Assembly (NCBI RefSeq): GCF_041146795.1 | Contig: NC_135184.1 | Span: 4,296,967 to 4,360,966, forward strand | Reading direction: 5' to 3' | DNA from: Maylandia zebra | Taxonomy: Eukaryota; Chordata; Actinopteri; Cichliformes; Cichlidae | Length of the DNA: 64,000 nucleotides | Part shown: piece after piece, positions 55,695 to 64,000 of the stretch | How the letters are laid out: every line of letters starts with the position of its first letter | Numbering within the stretch: position 1 is the first letter of the stretch | Program-made: the position numbers and the translations under genes | The notes under the pieces: generated by a model | Database searches by the model: none | Told to the model about the DNA's origin: nothing | What the model saw: only the letters and a program-made list of their open reading frames with translations

Positions 55695-55925
55695 CAGGGA
55701 GACTTGCCCATCACTGTGGTGGTGGGGTGGATGAGATTTGCCTGCGGTCACTTAAGGCTCTGTATGTTGTGGGTCTGTCCTGGTTGTCCTGCTCAAACAT
55801 TGTATGGAAGTTGAGGTCAGTGCCTTCAGACCGGCCAACTATGGTGGTAATCATGGTCCCCTGTTTTATGAAGGGAGTGTAGAGGGTATGTTTGCACTTC
55901 AGGCCTCCCTAGGAAGGTCTATATC
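55695..55925 (+). pseudogene. LINE reverse-transcriptase fragment
   Basis: Recognisable RT wording: GGGTGGATGAGATTTGCCTG, CTTAAGGCTCTGTATGTTGT, GGGTCTGTCCTGGTTGTCCT, and a later CCTCCCTAGGAAGGTCTAT. It decodes in pieces to (D)EI.L..LKAL.VVGLSWL and a frameshifted continuation. Dead fragment, just left of the Tc1 element. Confidence 0.7.
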
Positions 55926-56100
55926 TGTAGTCACTTTCACTGTTTTCTTATTGCTGTTTCAAATTGTTGTTTCTGTTTGTAGCCTTTTTATTGAAGGATT
56001 TTGGTTTATATTATTAATATGTGCATTTGTTGTTATTAATAATATTTGCTTCACTCTCCATTTGATGTGTTTTTGGTATGTTTTACTTTTAATTGTTCTA

Positions 56101-56385
56101 CACTCAACAAAAATATAAACGCAACACCTTTGTTCCTGCTCCGATTTGACATGGGATGGACATAAAGACCTAAAAGTCACTCCAGATACACAATATTACC
56201 ATCCCTCCCAAACATTGTTCACAAATCAGTCTAAATGTGTGATAGTGAGCACTTCTGCTTTGCTGAGATAATCCATCCCACCTCACAGGTGTGCCACATC
56301 AAGATGCTGATCTGACATCATGAGTAGTGCACAGGTGTACCTCAGACTGCCCACAACAAAAGGCCACCCTGGAATGTGCAGTTTT
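56101..56385 (+). repeat. Tc1 element, left terminal inverted repeat
   Basis: 285 bp, pairing base for base in length with 57447-57731. Differences are clustered about 35-50 bp from the end (left CGATTTGACATGGG versus right complement CCATTCCCCATGGG). Confidence 0.93.
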
Positions 56386-56398
56386 ATCTCACAGCAAA

Positions 56399-57412
56399 AT
56401 GCCACAGATGCCACATGCATTGAGGGAGCGTGCAATTGGCATGCTGACAGCAGGAATGTCAACCAGATCTGTTGCCCGTGCATTGAATGTTCATCCCTCA
56501 ACCATAAGCCGTCTCCACAGGCGTTTCAGAGAATATGGCAGCACATCCAACCGGCCTCACAACCGCAGACCACGTGTAACCACACCAGCCCAGGACCTCC
56601 ACATCCAGCAGGTTCACCTCCAAGATCGTCTGAGACCAGCCACTCAGACAGCTGCTGGAACAATTGGTGTGCATAACCAAACAATTTCTGCACAAACTGT
56701 CAGAAACCGTCTCAGGGAGGCTCAACTGCATGCTCGCCGTCCTCATCGGGGTCTTGACCTGACTCCAGCTCGTCGCCGCAACAGACTTGTGTGGGCAAAT
56801 GCTCACATTCGATGGCGTCTGGCACGTTGGAGAGGTGTTCTCTTCACGGATGAATCTCGGTTCACATTGTTCAGGGCAGATGGCAGACAGCGTGTGTGGC
56901 GTCGTGTGGGTGAGCGCTTTGCTGATGTCAATGTTGTGGATCGAGTGGCCCATGGTGGTGGTGGGGTTATGGTATGGGCAGGCATCTGTTATGGACGAAG
57001 AACACGGGTGCATTTCATTGATGGCATTCTGAATGCACAGAGATACCGTGATGAGATCCTGAGGCCCATTGTTGTGCCATACATCCATGAACATCACCTC
57101 ATGTTCCAGCAAGATAATGCACGGCCCCATGTTGCAAGGATCTGTACACAGTTCGTGGAAGCTGAGAATGTCCCAGTTCTTGCATGGCCAGCATACTCAC
57201 CGGACATGTCACCCATTGAGCATGTTCGGGATGTGCTTGACCGGCGTATACGACAGCGTGTACCAGTTCCCACGAATATCCAACAACCTCGCACAGCCAT
57301 TGAAGAGGAGTGGACCAACATTCCACAGGCCACAATTGACAATCTGATAGACTCCATGCGAAGACGATGTGTTGCACTGCATGAGGCAAATGGTGGTCAC
57401 ACCAGATACTGA
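56399..57412 (+). CDS. Tc1-like transposase, intact (DD34E)
   Basis: 337 residues, the usual length for Tc1 transposases, no stops or frameshifts. It cuts and pastes DNA between TA dinucleotides in the nucleus. N-terminal paired-like helix-turn-helix regions: about 5-50 (ERAIGMLTAGMSTRSVARAL...STISRLHRRF) and about 60-120. The basic GRPR-like position reads NRRPRV (55-60). Catalytic triad: D151 (FTDESRF), D239 (QQDNARPHVA) and E274 (SPDMSPIEH), with 34 residues between D239 and E274. The glycine-rich box HGGGGVMVWAGI is at about 185-196. ATG 56399 is the first in frame and lies just inside the left inverted repeat. A 210-codon minus-strand frame is its shadow. Confidence 0.95.
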   Translation: MPQMPHALRERAIGMLTAGMSTRSVARALNVHPSTISRLHRRFREYGSTSNRPHNRRPRVTTPAQDLHIQQVHLQDRLRPATQTAAGTIGVHNQTISAQTVRNRLREAQLHARRPHRGLDLTPARRRNRLVWANAHIRWRLARWRGVLFTDESRFTLFRADGRQRVWRRVGERFADVNVVDRVAHGGGGVMVWAGICYGRRTRVHFIDGILNAQRYRDEILRPIVVPYIHEHHLMFQQDNARPHVARICTQFVEAENVPVLAWPAYSPDMSPIEHVRDVLDRRIRQRVPVPTNIQQPRTAIEEEWTNIPQATIDNLIDSMRRRCVALHEANGGHTRY

Positions 57413-57446
57413 CCGGTTCTGAGTCCCCAGACCCCCAATAAAGCAA

Positions 57447-57731
57447 AAAACTGCACATTCCAGGGTGGCCTTTTGTTGTGGGCAGTCTGAGGTACACCTG
57501 TGCGCTACTCATGATGTCAGATCAGCATCTTGATGTGGCACACCTGTGAGGTGGGATGGATTATCTCAGCAAAGCAGAAGTGCTCACTATCACACATTTA
57601 GACTGATTTGTGAACAATGTTTGGGAGGGATGGTAATATTGTGTATCTGGAGTGACTTTTAGGTCTTTATGTCCATCCCATGGGGAATGGGAGCAGTAAC
57701 AAAGGTGTTGCGTTTATATTTTTGTTGAGTG
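57447..57731 (-). repeat. Tc1 element, right terminal inverted repeat
   Basis: Reverse complement of 56101-56385. It begins shortly after an AATAAA (57437-57442) that can serve as the transposase poly(A) signal. Confidence 0.93.
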
Positions 57732-58092
57732 TATGATTATGTTTATGTGTGGTTTATAATTATATTTAAGTTCTGGGTTTTTTTTATGAATAAAAGTGAC
57801 TTAACTTGTCAGAGATATGGGACTTTGGGCATTTCCCCTTCTGTCTTATTCTCAGTGTCTTGTCTCCATGTTTATTTACCTCTGTGTTGCTATCTTTGTG
57901 TCTCTGTCTCTTTCTCTTCCCCTGTTCAGTGGGATTTAAGACTTCCAACAAATAATTTCAAAGGGTCAATTAAATTTTAATAAAACCATTTTACTCAACA
58001 CTGCACTCTAATTTTAGCATTTTTTTTTTTTACTCAATCATAAAAAGATTCATCTTAAAAGATGTTTTAGAGACATTTTTATTACTTTTTTC

Positions 58093-58094
<2 letters not shown>

Positions 58095-58124
<30 letters not shown>

Positions 58125-58125
58125 T
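58095..58125. repeat. (CTTT)n microsatellite
   Basis: Tandem TTTC units, about seven copies. Confidence 0.9.
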
Positions 58126-58325
58126 TCTTGTTGTTGTCCCGTTTCGTTTTTTAGCCATCAGAATTATTGTCTGAAGGCCAAAAAAGATGCCCAACTAACT
58201 TAATTTACCAAATGGACCATCACGGCCTTGCCATATTGGTCTATTTGATCAACCTTTGTTATTATTTATTTATTTTAATTTATTTTCAGCTGTTACAGAT
58301 AGGACAGACATGACTGGGGGATAGG

Positions 58326-58371
58326 AAGGAAGGAAGGAAGGAAGGAAGGAAGGAAGGAAGGAAGGAAGGAA
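58326..58371. repeat. (GGAA)n microsatellite
   Basis: About eleven tandem GGAA units. GGAA arrays are also ETS-factor binding cores. Confidence 0.9.
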
Positions 58372-58628
58372 GAAAAGGGGAAGAGGGACAGTGAGAAAGG
58401 GCACTTAAAAAATATCTCTCAGGTCACCTGTTGAGAGAAGAAAATAAGAGAAAACAAGCAAAAAAGAGAGCAACATAATAACACAACACCATTGCAATAA
58501 TCTAGCTAAGTGTAAATAACAGTAAATATTAAATACTGAATGTGATTGTGCAGCACGCAAGATTGACATCGCACAATGTGGTTTGAGGTAGCAGCCAAGA
58601 AAGGTGTAGCTTGTGTGTGTGAACACCT

Positions 58629-59110
58629 GTGTGGATGAGTGCTCGTCTATTCAAAAGGCTTCTCCATGTAACGATCTGCTGGTGTGGGGAGCCACAGCCC
58701 CGTCCCCCAGGGCATGAAGCAGGCATGGAGGAGATCCAGGCCCCAGACATCCAGAGGCCCCCAGAGTGCGAGCGCCCAAAGAGGACCACCGGAGGGGCAA
58801 CCGTGCCACCTTCCTGGGAAGAGCTGAGGAGAGCCCCAGATGAGGGGTCACCCAACAGCCACAGAGCAGAAGCCAGAGGGGGCTGCAGTGACGTACACGC
58901 GGGCTCTGCAGGCAGCCAGCTGTGCCAGAGTGAATCGAGCCCCCGCAAGGGGCCCGACCGAGCCACAGGCACCAGGCCCCACAGAGCAGCCGTACCAGCA
59001 GTGAGCTGGTACAGACCTGAGCGTCCAGCCTTGGACACCAAGTATGCACCGATGTCTGAGTTCATCAACCAGGGAGTGTGGTGAGGGGAAATAAGCCTCC
59101 ATACCTTGGA
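58629..59110. other. GC-rich anonymous block, probably repeat-derived
   Basis: An abrupt ~480-bp GC-rich island in AT-rich DNA, open on the plus strand (58629-59084, 151 codons) and on the minus strand (58529-59155). The plus frame is Pro/Arg/Glu-rich (ECERPKRTTGGATVPPSWEE) with no domain I know. Compositional bias alone can keep both strands open. It may be part of a retroelement or a pseudogene; I do not assign a product. Confidence 0.35.
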
Positions 59111-59447
59111 GGGCCTGAGATGTTCCAAGGGGGTGGAGTCTAAGACTAGGCACACACAGACCTAAACATGCATTCCCACCCTCATGCACACATATACAAA
59201 TACTCGGCGCTCATCCAACCTGGATACAGACACAAATGGACACTGTACATGTACTGTACAGCACGGCCCCTCCTGAGAACCCTCAATGTCTACATGCATT
59301 TAAAACTGAGAGGTGGGCACCGGCGCCAGAGGTGAGGTTGAATACAAAGACTGTCCTCTGGACACCGTATAACATGCCCGATCCCAAGGCCCTATATGTA
59401 TGTGTTATGAGAGTGTGAGTAATGTGGATGTCTAGGTTGTGGAATAA

Positions 59448-59514
59448 AATCAGTCTGCTGATAAAACAGTGAGCACAGTGAGAAGATCTTCACTGAGCTG
59501 ATCCATCTCATCTC
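59448..59514 (+). pseudogene. finTRIM coiled-coil gene fragment
   Basis: Matches the coding sequence at 45289-45353 (and 60686-60750): AATCAGTCTGCTGAT(A/C)AAAC, then GAGCACAGTGAGAAGATCTT, CACTGAGCTGATCCATCTCA. One G is lost from the CAGTGGAGC word, shifting the frame. It starts and ends abruptly 0.5 kb upstream of finTRIM gene 2, so it is a relic of a further TRIM copy or a stray conversion/duplication product. Confidence 0.9.
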
Positions 59515-59885
59515 ATAAAATTGAGGCACAGGTGACCAGGAGGGGACAGAGGGGGAACGACCTTTTATTGCTTTTTTCTACAACAATTTCTTAGTTCAGC
59601 TGCAGTATTTGATATCCTGTAATGACTAAAATGATAATTTAAACTAATTTACATAAAAAGATTGTCTTTTAAATGTTAAGTTTATTTAACAACTTTAAAG
59701 GCTGAGCAGTGCTATTTTTAAATGAAAAACTCACAGGCTCACATGTTCCAGGATTGAATTAGTGTCTGATAACCCTCCCTCTTCCTGCTCTCTAACTCAG
59801 CACCTCCTCTCTGTCCACATGTTCCCTTGTTCCCTCCCCTTCTGATCTGCAGTTTGAAGATGGGTGCAACCAACATGTGGTGACG

Positions 59886-59891
59886 TATAAG
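59886..59891 (+). promoter_or_regulatory. TATA-like box of finTRIM gene 2
   Basis: TATAAG (in GACGTATAAGAGCTG) 110 bp upstream of the start codon; would place transcription start near 59915-59920. Confidence 0.45.
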
Positions 59892-59953
59892 AGCTGACAG
59901 ATCCCATTCGCTACAGAAACCTATGTTGTTTAGATCAGAGCAGTTTCAGTTCT

Positions 59954-59967
59954 GAGGAAGTGAAACT
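59954..59967 (+). promoter_or_regulatory. ISRE-like interferon-response motif
   Basis: GAGGAAGTGAAACT fits 13 of 14 positions of the ISRE complement GNGAAANNGAAACT. An inverted AGTTTC lies at 59942-59947. It sits in the proximal leader of an immune-type TRIM gene. Confidence 0.4.
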
Positions 59968-59995
59968 CACACAGTCACTGACACTGTTGGGTGAA

Positions 59996-61666
59996 ATGGC
60001 GCAGAAAAGTGTTCAGCTGGACCGAGAAACCTTCTCTTGTTCGATCTGTTTGGATCTACTGAAGAATCCGGTGGCTCTTCCCTGTGGACACAGCTACTGC
60101 ATGAACTGTATTGAAAGCTTCTGGGATGAAGAGGAAAAGAAGAAAATCTACAGCTGCCCTCAGTGCAGACAGACTTTCACAGCGAGGCCTGTCCTGGTGA
60201 AAAACACCATGTTAGCAGTTTTAGTGGAGCAGCTGAAGAAGACTGGACTCCAAGCTGCTCCTGCTGATCACTGCTATGCTGGACCTGAAGATGTGGCCTG
60301 TGATGTCTGCACTGGAAGAAAAATGAAAGCCTTCAAGTCCTGTCTGGTGTGTTTGGTCTCTTACTGTGAGAAACATGTTAAGCTTCATTATGAATGTCCT
60401 GCATTTGACAAACACAAGCTGGTGGAGCCCTCCAAGAAGCTCCAGGAGAACATCTGCTCTCGTCATGATGAGGTGATGAAGATGTTCTGCCGTACTGATC
60501 AGCAGAGTATCTGTTATCTCTGCTCTGTGGATGAACATAAAGGCCACGACACAGTCTCAGCTGCAGCAGAAAGGACTGAGAGGCAGAGAGAGCTAGAGGT
60601 GAGTCGACAAAACATCCAGCAGAGAATCCAGGACAGAGAGAAAGATGTGAAGCTGCTTCAACAGGAGGTGGAGGCCATCAATCAGTCTGCTGATCAAACA
60701 GTGGAGCACAGTGAGAAGATCTTCACTGAGCTGATCCATCTCATCCAGAAAAGAAGCTCTGATGTGAAGCAGCAGATCAGATCCCAGCAGGAAACTGAAG
60801 TGAGTCGAGTCAAAGAGCTTCAGGAGAAGCTGGAGCAGGAGATCACTGAGCTGAAGAGGAAAGATGCTGAGCTGAAGCAGCTCTCACACACAGAGGATCA
60901 CATCCAGTTTCTACACAACTACCCCTCACTGTCAGCACTCAGTGAGTCTACAGACTCATCCAGCATCAATATCCGTCCTCTGAGCTACTTTGAGGATGTG
61001 ACAGCAGCTGTGTCAGAGGTCAGAGATAAACTACAGGACATTCTGAGAGAGGAATGGACAAACATCTCACTGACAGTCACTGAAGTGGATGTTTCACTGT
61101 CACAACCAGAGCCAAAGACCAGAGCTGGATTCTTAAAATATTCATGTGAAATCACACTGGATCCAAACACAGCAAACAAACAGCTGTTATTATCAGAGGG
61201 GAACAGAAAAGCAACATTTATGAAGCAACAACAGTCTTATTCTGATCATCCAGACAGATTCACTGTATGGTTTCAGGTCCTGAGTAGAGAGAGTCTGACT
61301 GGACGTTGTTACTGGGAGGTGGAGTGGAGAGGGAGAGGAGTTGATGTAGCAGTCGCATACAAGAATATCAGCAGAGAAGGAGGTAATGAATGTTTGTTTG
61401 GACATAATGACAAATCTTGGTCATTATATTGTAACAACAACAGATATACATTTCGGTACAACAACATCCAAACTCGTGTCTCAGGTCCTCGTTCCTCCAG
61501 AGTAGGAGTGTACCTGGATCACAGAGCAGGTATTTTGTCCTTCTACAGCGTCTCTGAAACCATGACTCTCCTCCACAGAGTCCAGACCACATTCACTCAG
61601 CCGCTCTATGCTGGACTGATGCTTTACTGTTATGGAGACACTGCTGAGTTGATTAAAGTGAAATAG
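59996..61666 (+). CDS. finTRIM-type E3 ubiquitin ligase, gene 2 (paralogue of gene 1)
   Basis: A complete 556-residue single-exon TRIM with the same domain order as gene 1: RING (C15 to C57 pattern intact), B-box 1, B-box 2, coiled coil, PRY-SPRY. ATG 59996 is the first ATG in frame. From the end of B-box 1 to the end of the coiled coil it is all but identical to gene 1, while RING, B-box 1 and the SPRY variable loops differ: e.g. FMKQQQSYSDHPDRFTVWFQ here versus FIFQDQPYSHHPDRFTGYEQ, and the C-terminus (AGLMLYCYGDTAELIKVK versus AGVYLSGWFVFGTSVEFCKLK). Likely an innate-immunity ligase with a different target from gene 1 (inference). Confidence 0.9.
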   Translation: MAQKSVQLDRETFSCSICLDLLKNPVALPCGHSYCMNCIESFWDEEEKKKIYSCPQCRQTFTARPVLVKNTMLAVLVEQLKKTGLQAAPADHCYAGPEDVACDVCTGRKMKAFKSCLVCLVSYCEKHVKLHYECPAFDKHKLVEPSKKLQENICSRHDEVMKMFCRTDQQSICYLCSVDEHKGHDTVSAAAERTERQRELEVSRQNIQQRIQDREKDVKLLQQEVEAINQSADQTVEHSEKIFTELIHLIQKRSSDVKQQIRSQQETEVSRVKELQEKLEQEITELKRKDAELKQLSHTEDHIQFLHNYPSLSALSESTDSSSINIRPLSYFEDVTAAVSEVRDKLQDILREEWTNISLTVTEVDVSLSQPEPKTRAGFLKYSCEITLDPNTANKQLLLSEGNRKATFMKQQQSYSDHPDRFTVWFQVLSRESLTGRCYWEVEWRGRGVDVAVAYKNISREGGNECLFGHNDKSWSLYCNNNRYTFRYNNIQTRVSGPRSSRVGVYLDHRAGILSFYSVSETMTLLHRVQTTFTQPLYAGLMLYCYGDTAELIKVK

Positions 61667-62540
61667 ACTGAAGTCTTTCATATTGTTGTAAGTTTAAATC
61701 TGTATTTTAGTTCCCTTTTAGTTTCTCTCCATCATTATTGTGGTATTTATGTGCTGCACATAAATCAGATGTCAGTCAAACATTATGGGCAGTACCTCGA
61801 CATCTTCAACATGTTGTCTTGATGTTTTTACGTTTTATAGGTGGAGCTCTTTCCTGTGTCTGTTCAGCCATGGAGACTATCAATGCTTATGGATATTTTT
61901 ATTTGAAAAATTTCTCCACATGACAACATAAACTTCTCTATCTTCTAAATGTTTACTGAATATTTTTCTTAGGTATTTGTATGTTGTTGTTTCTCTTCAC
62001 TGATCTTAACAGAGAAGTCTACAGACCTTCCTTTATCACACAGATTTTATTCTCATTTGTACATTTATAAAGAAAACAATTAATTACAGAGCAATAAGAA
62101 ATTTTAAGAAAGTGCACTATATCATAATTTATAGTAAAGTGTATTAAAGCATCGTTAGTTAGTCACTTATTTAGTTTGGAGCTGTATCATCTGACACTGT
62201 AGAAACATTTCCTCCAGCTTCAGCACAGAATGTTAAAAACAGAACTATTAATGAGAACAAACAGTAGGAACACAGTATCAGCAAACATCATGGCTTAAAA
62301 TGGAGAGTAAAAATCTAAAAAGAAATAAACAAATTAGTAAAAAGGATTTCCTGTTGACATGTTATTGGTCCTATCTTGTCTGCAGCACCTCCAGGATGCT
62401 TCTTATATGTTTCTGGTTATTTTTGCACCAATTTTAGTTTTTGTCAGTAGGAAGTTCAAGTTCAACTCAGTGTGTTTGTTTGTTTTTTTCAAACTGATGC
62501 CTGACCTTGAACACCAAACATCTGTCAATAAAGCAATGAT
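61667..62540 (+). other. finTRIM gene 2 3' UTR and flank
   Basis: Ends at AATAAA 62527-62532. The block 62110-62310 is the duplicate of 49141-49330. No other gene seen. Confidence 0.45.
62110..62310 (+). repeat. Segmental duplication, TRIM 3' flank, copy 2
   Basis: Pairs with 49141-49330, with substitutions and small indels. It begins about 0.45 kb after the stop here but about 2.85 kb after it in copy 1, so roughly 2.4 kb was inserted in the first unit or lost from the second. Confidence 0.8.
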
Positions 62541-63297
62541 ATAAAATGCTTATATTAGTACTGAAAAACTGCATATCCACTTTACAAATATAAATAATGA
62601 TATAAATCCACAGCTGAACTGGAGGAGCAGCTGATCTAGTTCACTCATGTGTTTCTGGACTAAGAGTTGGAGCAAATACCTTATGATTCAGTGATGTTTG
62701 TTTTTGTTCAATATTTTGTAGATCCAAGAGTGAGTTTGACTCATGATGATGATGTTCCGAATTAAACAAAGTTGGTCACAAATTCTTCAAAGCTGTTTAT
62801 TAAGAATATATTCACTTGGACTCATGAGACAGGCTTGTGATCCAAGGGAGCCATCAACTGGACAATTACTGACATGACAACAAAAAAGCTAAGTACAGAG
62901 GGGGGAACAGAGGTGAAAATACTTGCTTTAAAGGATTGTAATGTTTCCTTTTAAAATAAGTCTCTAAGGTCAGACAAAGGGACAGAAACTCATAGCTTTC
63001 TACCAGCCCAATGACAAAACTATAAGTTGTTTTTTAACATCTACTTTTTCATCTATTTGGCAGTCACAGTGAAAAGTATAAACATTGGCACGCTTTGTCT
63101 TGTGATTCTGCTGTTCGTAAAAAATGACCATGCGCAAAGTACCAGACTTTAAGGCTTTGACTTGATGCCAATGGCCTGAGGAGGACAGTATTACCCTTGG
63201 ACATGTGTAGTCTGCCGTCTACTCAATAGAAGAACAAGAAGCGCGGAAATGGCACAACTGTCTTCAGTTTCTGGGAGAGTTTAACAATGAGAGACTG
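62541..63297. other. Spacer before the second ZNF copy
   Basis: AT-rich; no gene or classifiable repeat seen. The X-box of the first ZNF promoter is not present in the corresponding position. Confidence 0.5.
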
Positions 63298-63419
63298 ATG
63301 ATGCAGAAGAAATCTCCGTGGTTAAAAACATTAAAAACAGTCGTCCAGGATGATGAGATCCGCCACTGGCTCAGACTGCTGTATATCAGCCGGAGACCCG
63401 AGATGAAGTCACGCAGCAG
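63298..63419 (+). CDS. Second ZNF gene copy, exon 1 (partial gene)
   Basis: Homologous to 50776-50896. The frame starts ATG ATG (63298) and encodes MMQKKSPWLKTLKTVVQDDE then a LLYISRRPEMKSRS motif, ending at a GTATGT donor. It keeps the start codon that copy 1 lacks, but the VQYEEEI...RLLDI motif is eroded (VVQDDE, RLLYI). Acidic and finger exons would lie past the right edge, so whether this copy is functional cannot be judged. Confidence 0.5.
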
Positions 63420-63584
63420 GTATGTAAAACTGTGATGTTCTCAATGAACTAACACAGGAACGATCTGAGCTCAGTCTGTAAGCTAACAGGCTAAAATCAG
63501 AGAGCAGCTAATCAAACAAGTGCGTCCGTTTTTTTTAAAGGTCAACTTTTAACAATAGACTTTCATGAGACACATCAAAACCAA

Positions 63585-63805
63585 ACAGGGAGGGAAAGCT
63601 TCGGTTTTCTGCACTGTGCCACAGTTCGCTGTCTGCTTCGGTTCACGACGCCTCACTCCGGGGCTACAGACAGTTCTCTGCCGCCTGTGGTGCTCCTCAC
63701 CTCCGTCTGCACCCACAGACTTCCCGAGGTGGAGGCAGGCCGGCAGGGACTTTGAGAGATGGGCTTTACTTTTAAAAATAGCCCTTAATCAGGGTCTAAC
63801 TCACT
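63585..63805 (+). repeat. Segmental duplication, ZNF intron 1 block, copy 2
   Basis: Near-identical to 51110-51330, placed about 170 bp after the exon 1 donor just as in copy 1 (about 215 bp). Open in the same frame in both copies, but substitutions are not biased to third positions, so coding is doubtful. Confidence 0.85.
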
Positions 63806-64000
63806 AAAAGATGGCCACATGTCTCTCTCCAACTTAATCTCTTTCTTTTAAGTAATTGTTTTTCATTGAAATGAAATTAATTGTTCAATAAAATGATTAC
63901 ATTTATAATTGAATTAAAGTTAAATGAATCAAGGTGATTTTGACTTTGCTAGTTAACAGGAAGAGAAACAAACTTACACAGGATAAAATGAAATTTGGAG
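63806..64000 (+). other. ZNF copy 2 intron 1 (partial), to window end
   Basis: AT-rich, non-coding; no feature seen. Confidence 0.5.

Larger units (their letters stand above)
56101..57731 (+). mobile_element. Complete Tc1-like transposon with 285-bp terminal inverted repeats
   Basis: 1631 bp, flanked on both sides by the TA target dinucleotide (56099-56100 and 57732-57733). The ends are CACTCAACAAAAATATAAAC and its reverse complement. The inverted repeats are 285 bp each with only scattered differences, extending inward to GAATGTGCAGTTTT. A single intact transposase frame lies between them. Termini, target site, length and open frame are all consistent with a recent, possibly competent insertion. 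Confidence 0.95.
57734..58628. other. Spacer right of Tc1 with simple repeats
   Basis: AT-rich and non-coding. Holds (CTTT)n at 58095-58125 and (GGAA)n at 58326-58371; nothing else recognised. Confidence 0.6.

Noticed and set aside
56498-57130. 210-codon minus-strand frame
   Set aside because: Shadow of the intact Tc1 transposase on the plus strand.
58326-58371. Array-like GGAA repeat considered as a regulatory ETS array
   Set aside because: No gene start nearby and no flanking conservation visible; kept only as a microsatellite.

Overview
This is vertebrate nuclear DNA from a ray-finned fish, most likely a percomorph teleost (possibly a cichlid; the species cannot be fixed by eye). The reasons are split genes with GT-AG introns, AT-rich spacers, many fish-type transposon remnants (Tc1, hAT, piggyBac, LINE and SINE tails), and a finTRIM plus C2H2 zinc-finger cluster of the kind expanded in teleosts. 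There are no operons, bacterial genes or CRISPR arrays.

Layout. 1-4.3 kb: first coding exon and promoter of ranbp9 (minus strand), with its intron 1 running off the left edge; a hAT-type MITE in that intron carries a nested piggyBac-type MITE. 9.8-10.6 kb: rnf182 (minus), a single coding exon for a membrane RING E3 ligase. 14.8-40.4 kb: retreg1 (FAM134B; plus), nine coding exons that splice in frame to 448 codons of an ER-phagy receptor; intron 3 is about 16.8 kb and full of decayed transposons, and the 3' UTR contains a long inverted repeat. 44.6-46.3 kb and 60.0-61.7 kb: two finTRIM-type E3 ligases (plus), each in one coding exon. 50.4-55.6 kb: a six-finger C2H2 gene (plus). 56.1-57.7 kb: a complete Tc1-like transposon with an intact DD34E transposase and 285-bp terminal inverted repeats. 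63.3-63.8 kb: the first exon and flank of a second zinc-finger gene copy, showing that a finTRIM plus ZNF unit was tandemly duplicated; the second unit is cut by the right edge.

How the parts relate. ranbp9, rnf182 and retreg1 are conserved cellular genes (CTLH ubiquitin-ligase scaffold, membrane E3, ER-phagy receptor). As recalled, RANBP9 and RNF182 are near neighbours in human 6p23 while RETREG1 is on 5p15. The right third is fast-evolving: the two TRIM genes share a ~690-bp B-box2/coiled-coil core with two visible differences but have clearly diverged RING and PRY-SPRY ends, which points to gene conversion of the core with diversification of the target-binding domain. Nothing here looks like a wholly new system; the best leads are the TRIM conversion tract and TRIM-ZNF duplication, the intact Tc1 element, the retreg1 3' UTR hairpin, and several candidate regulatory sites.
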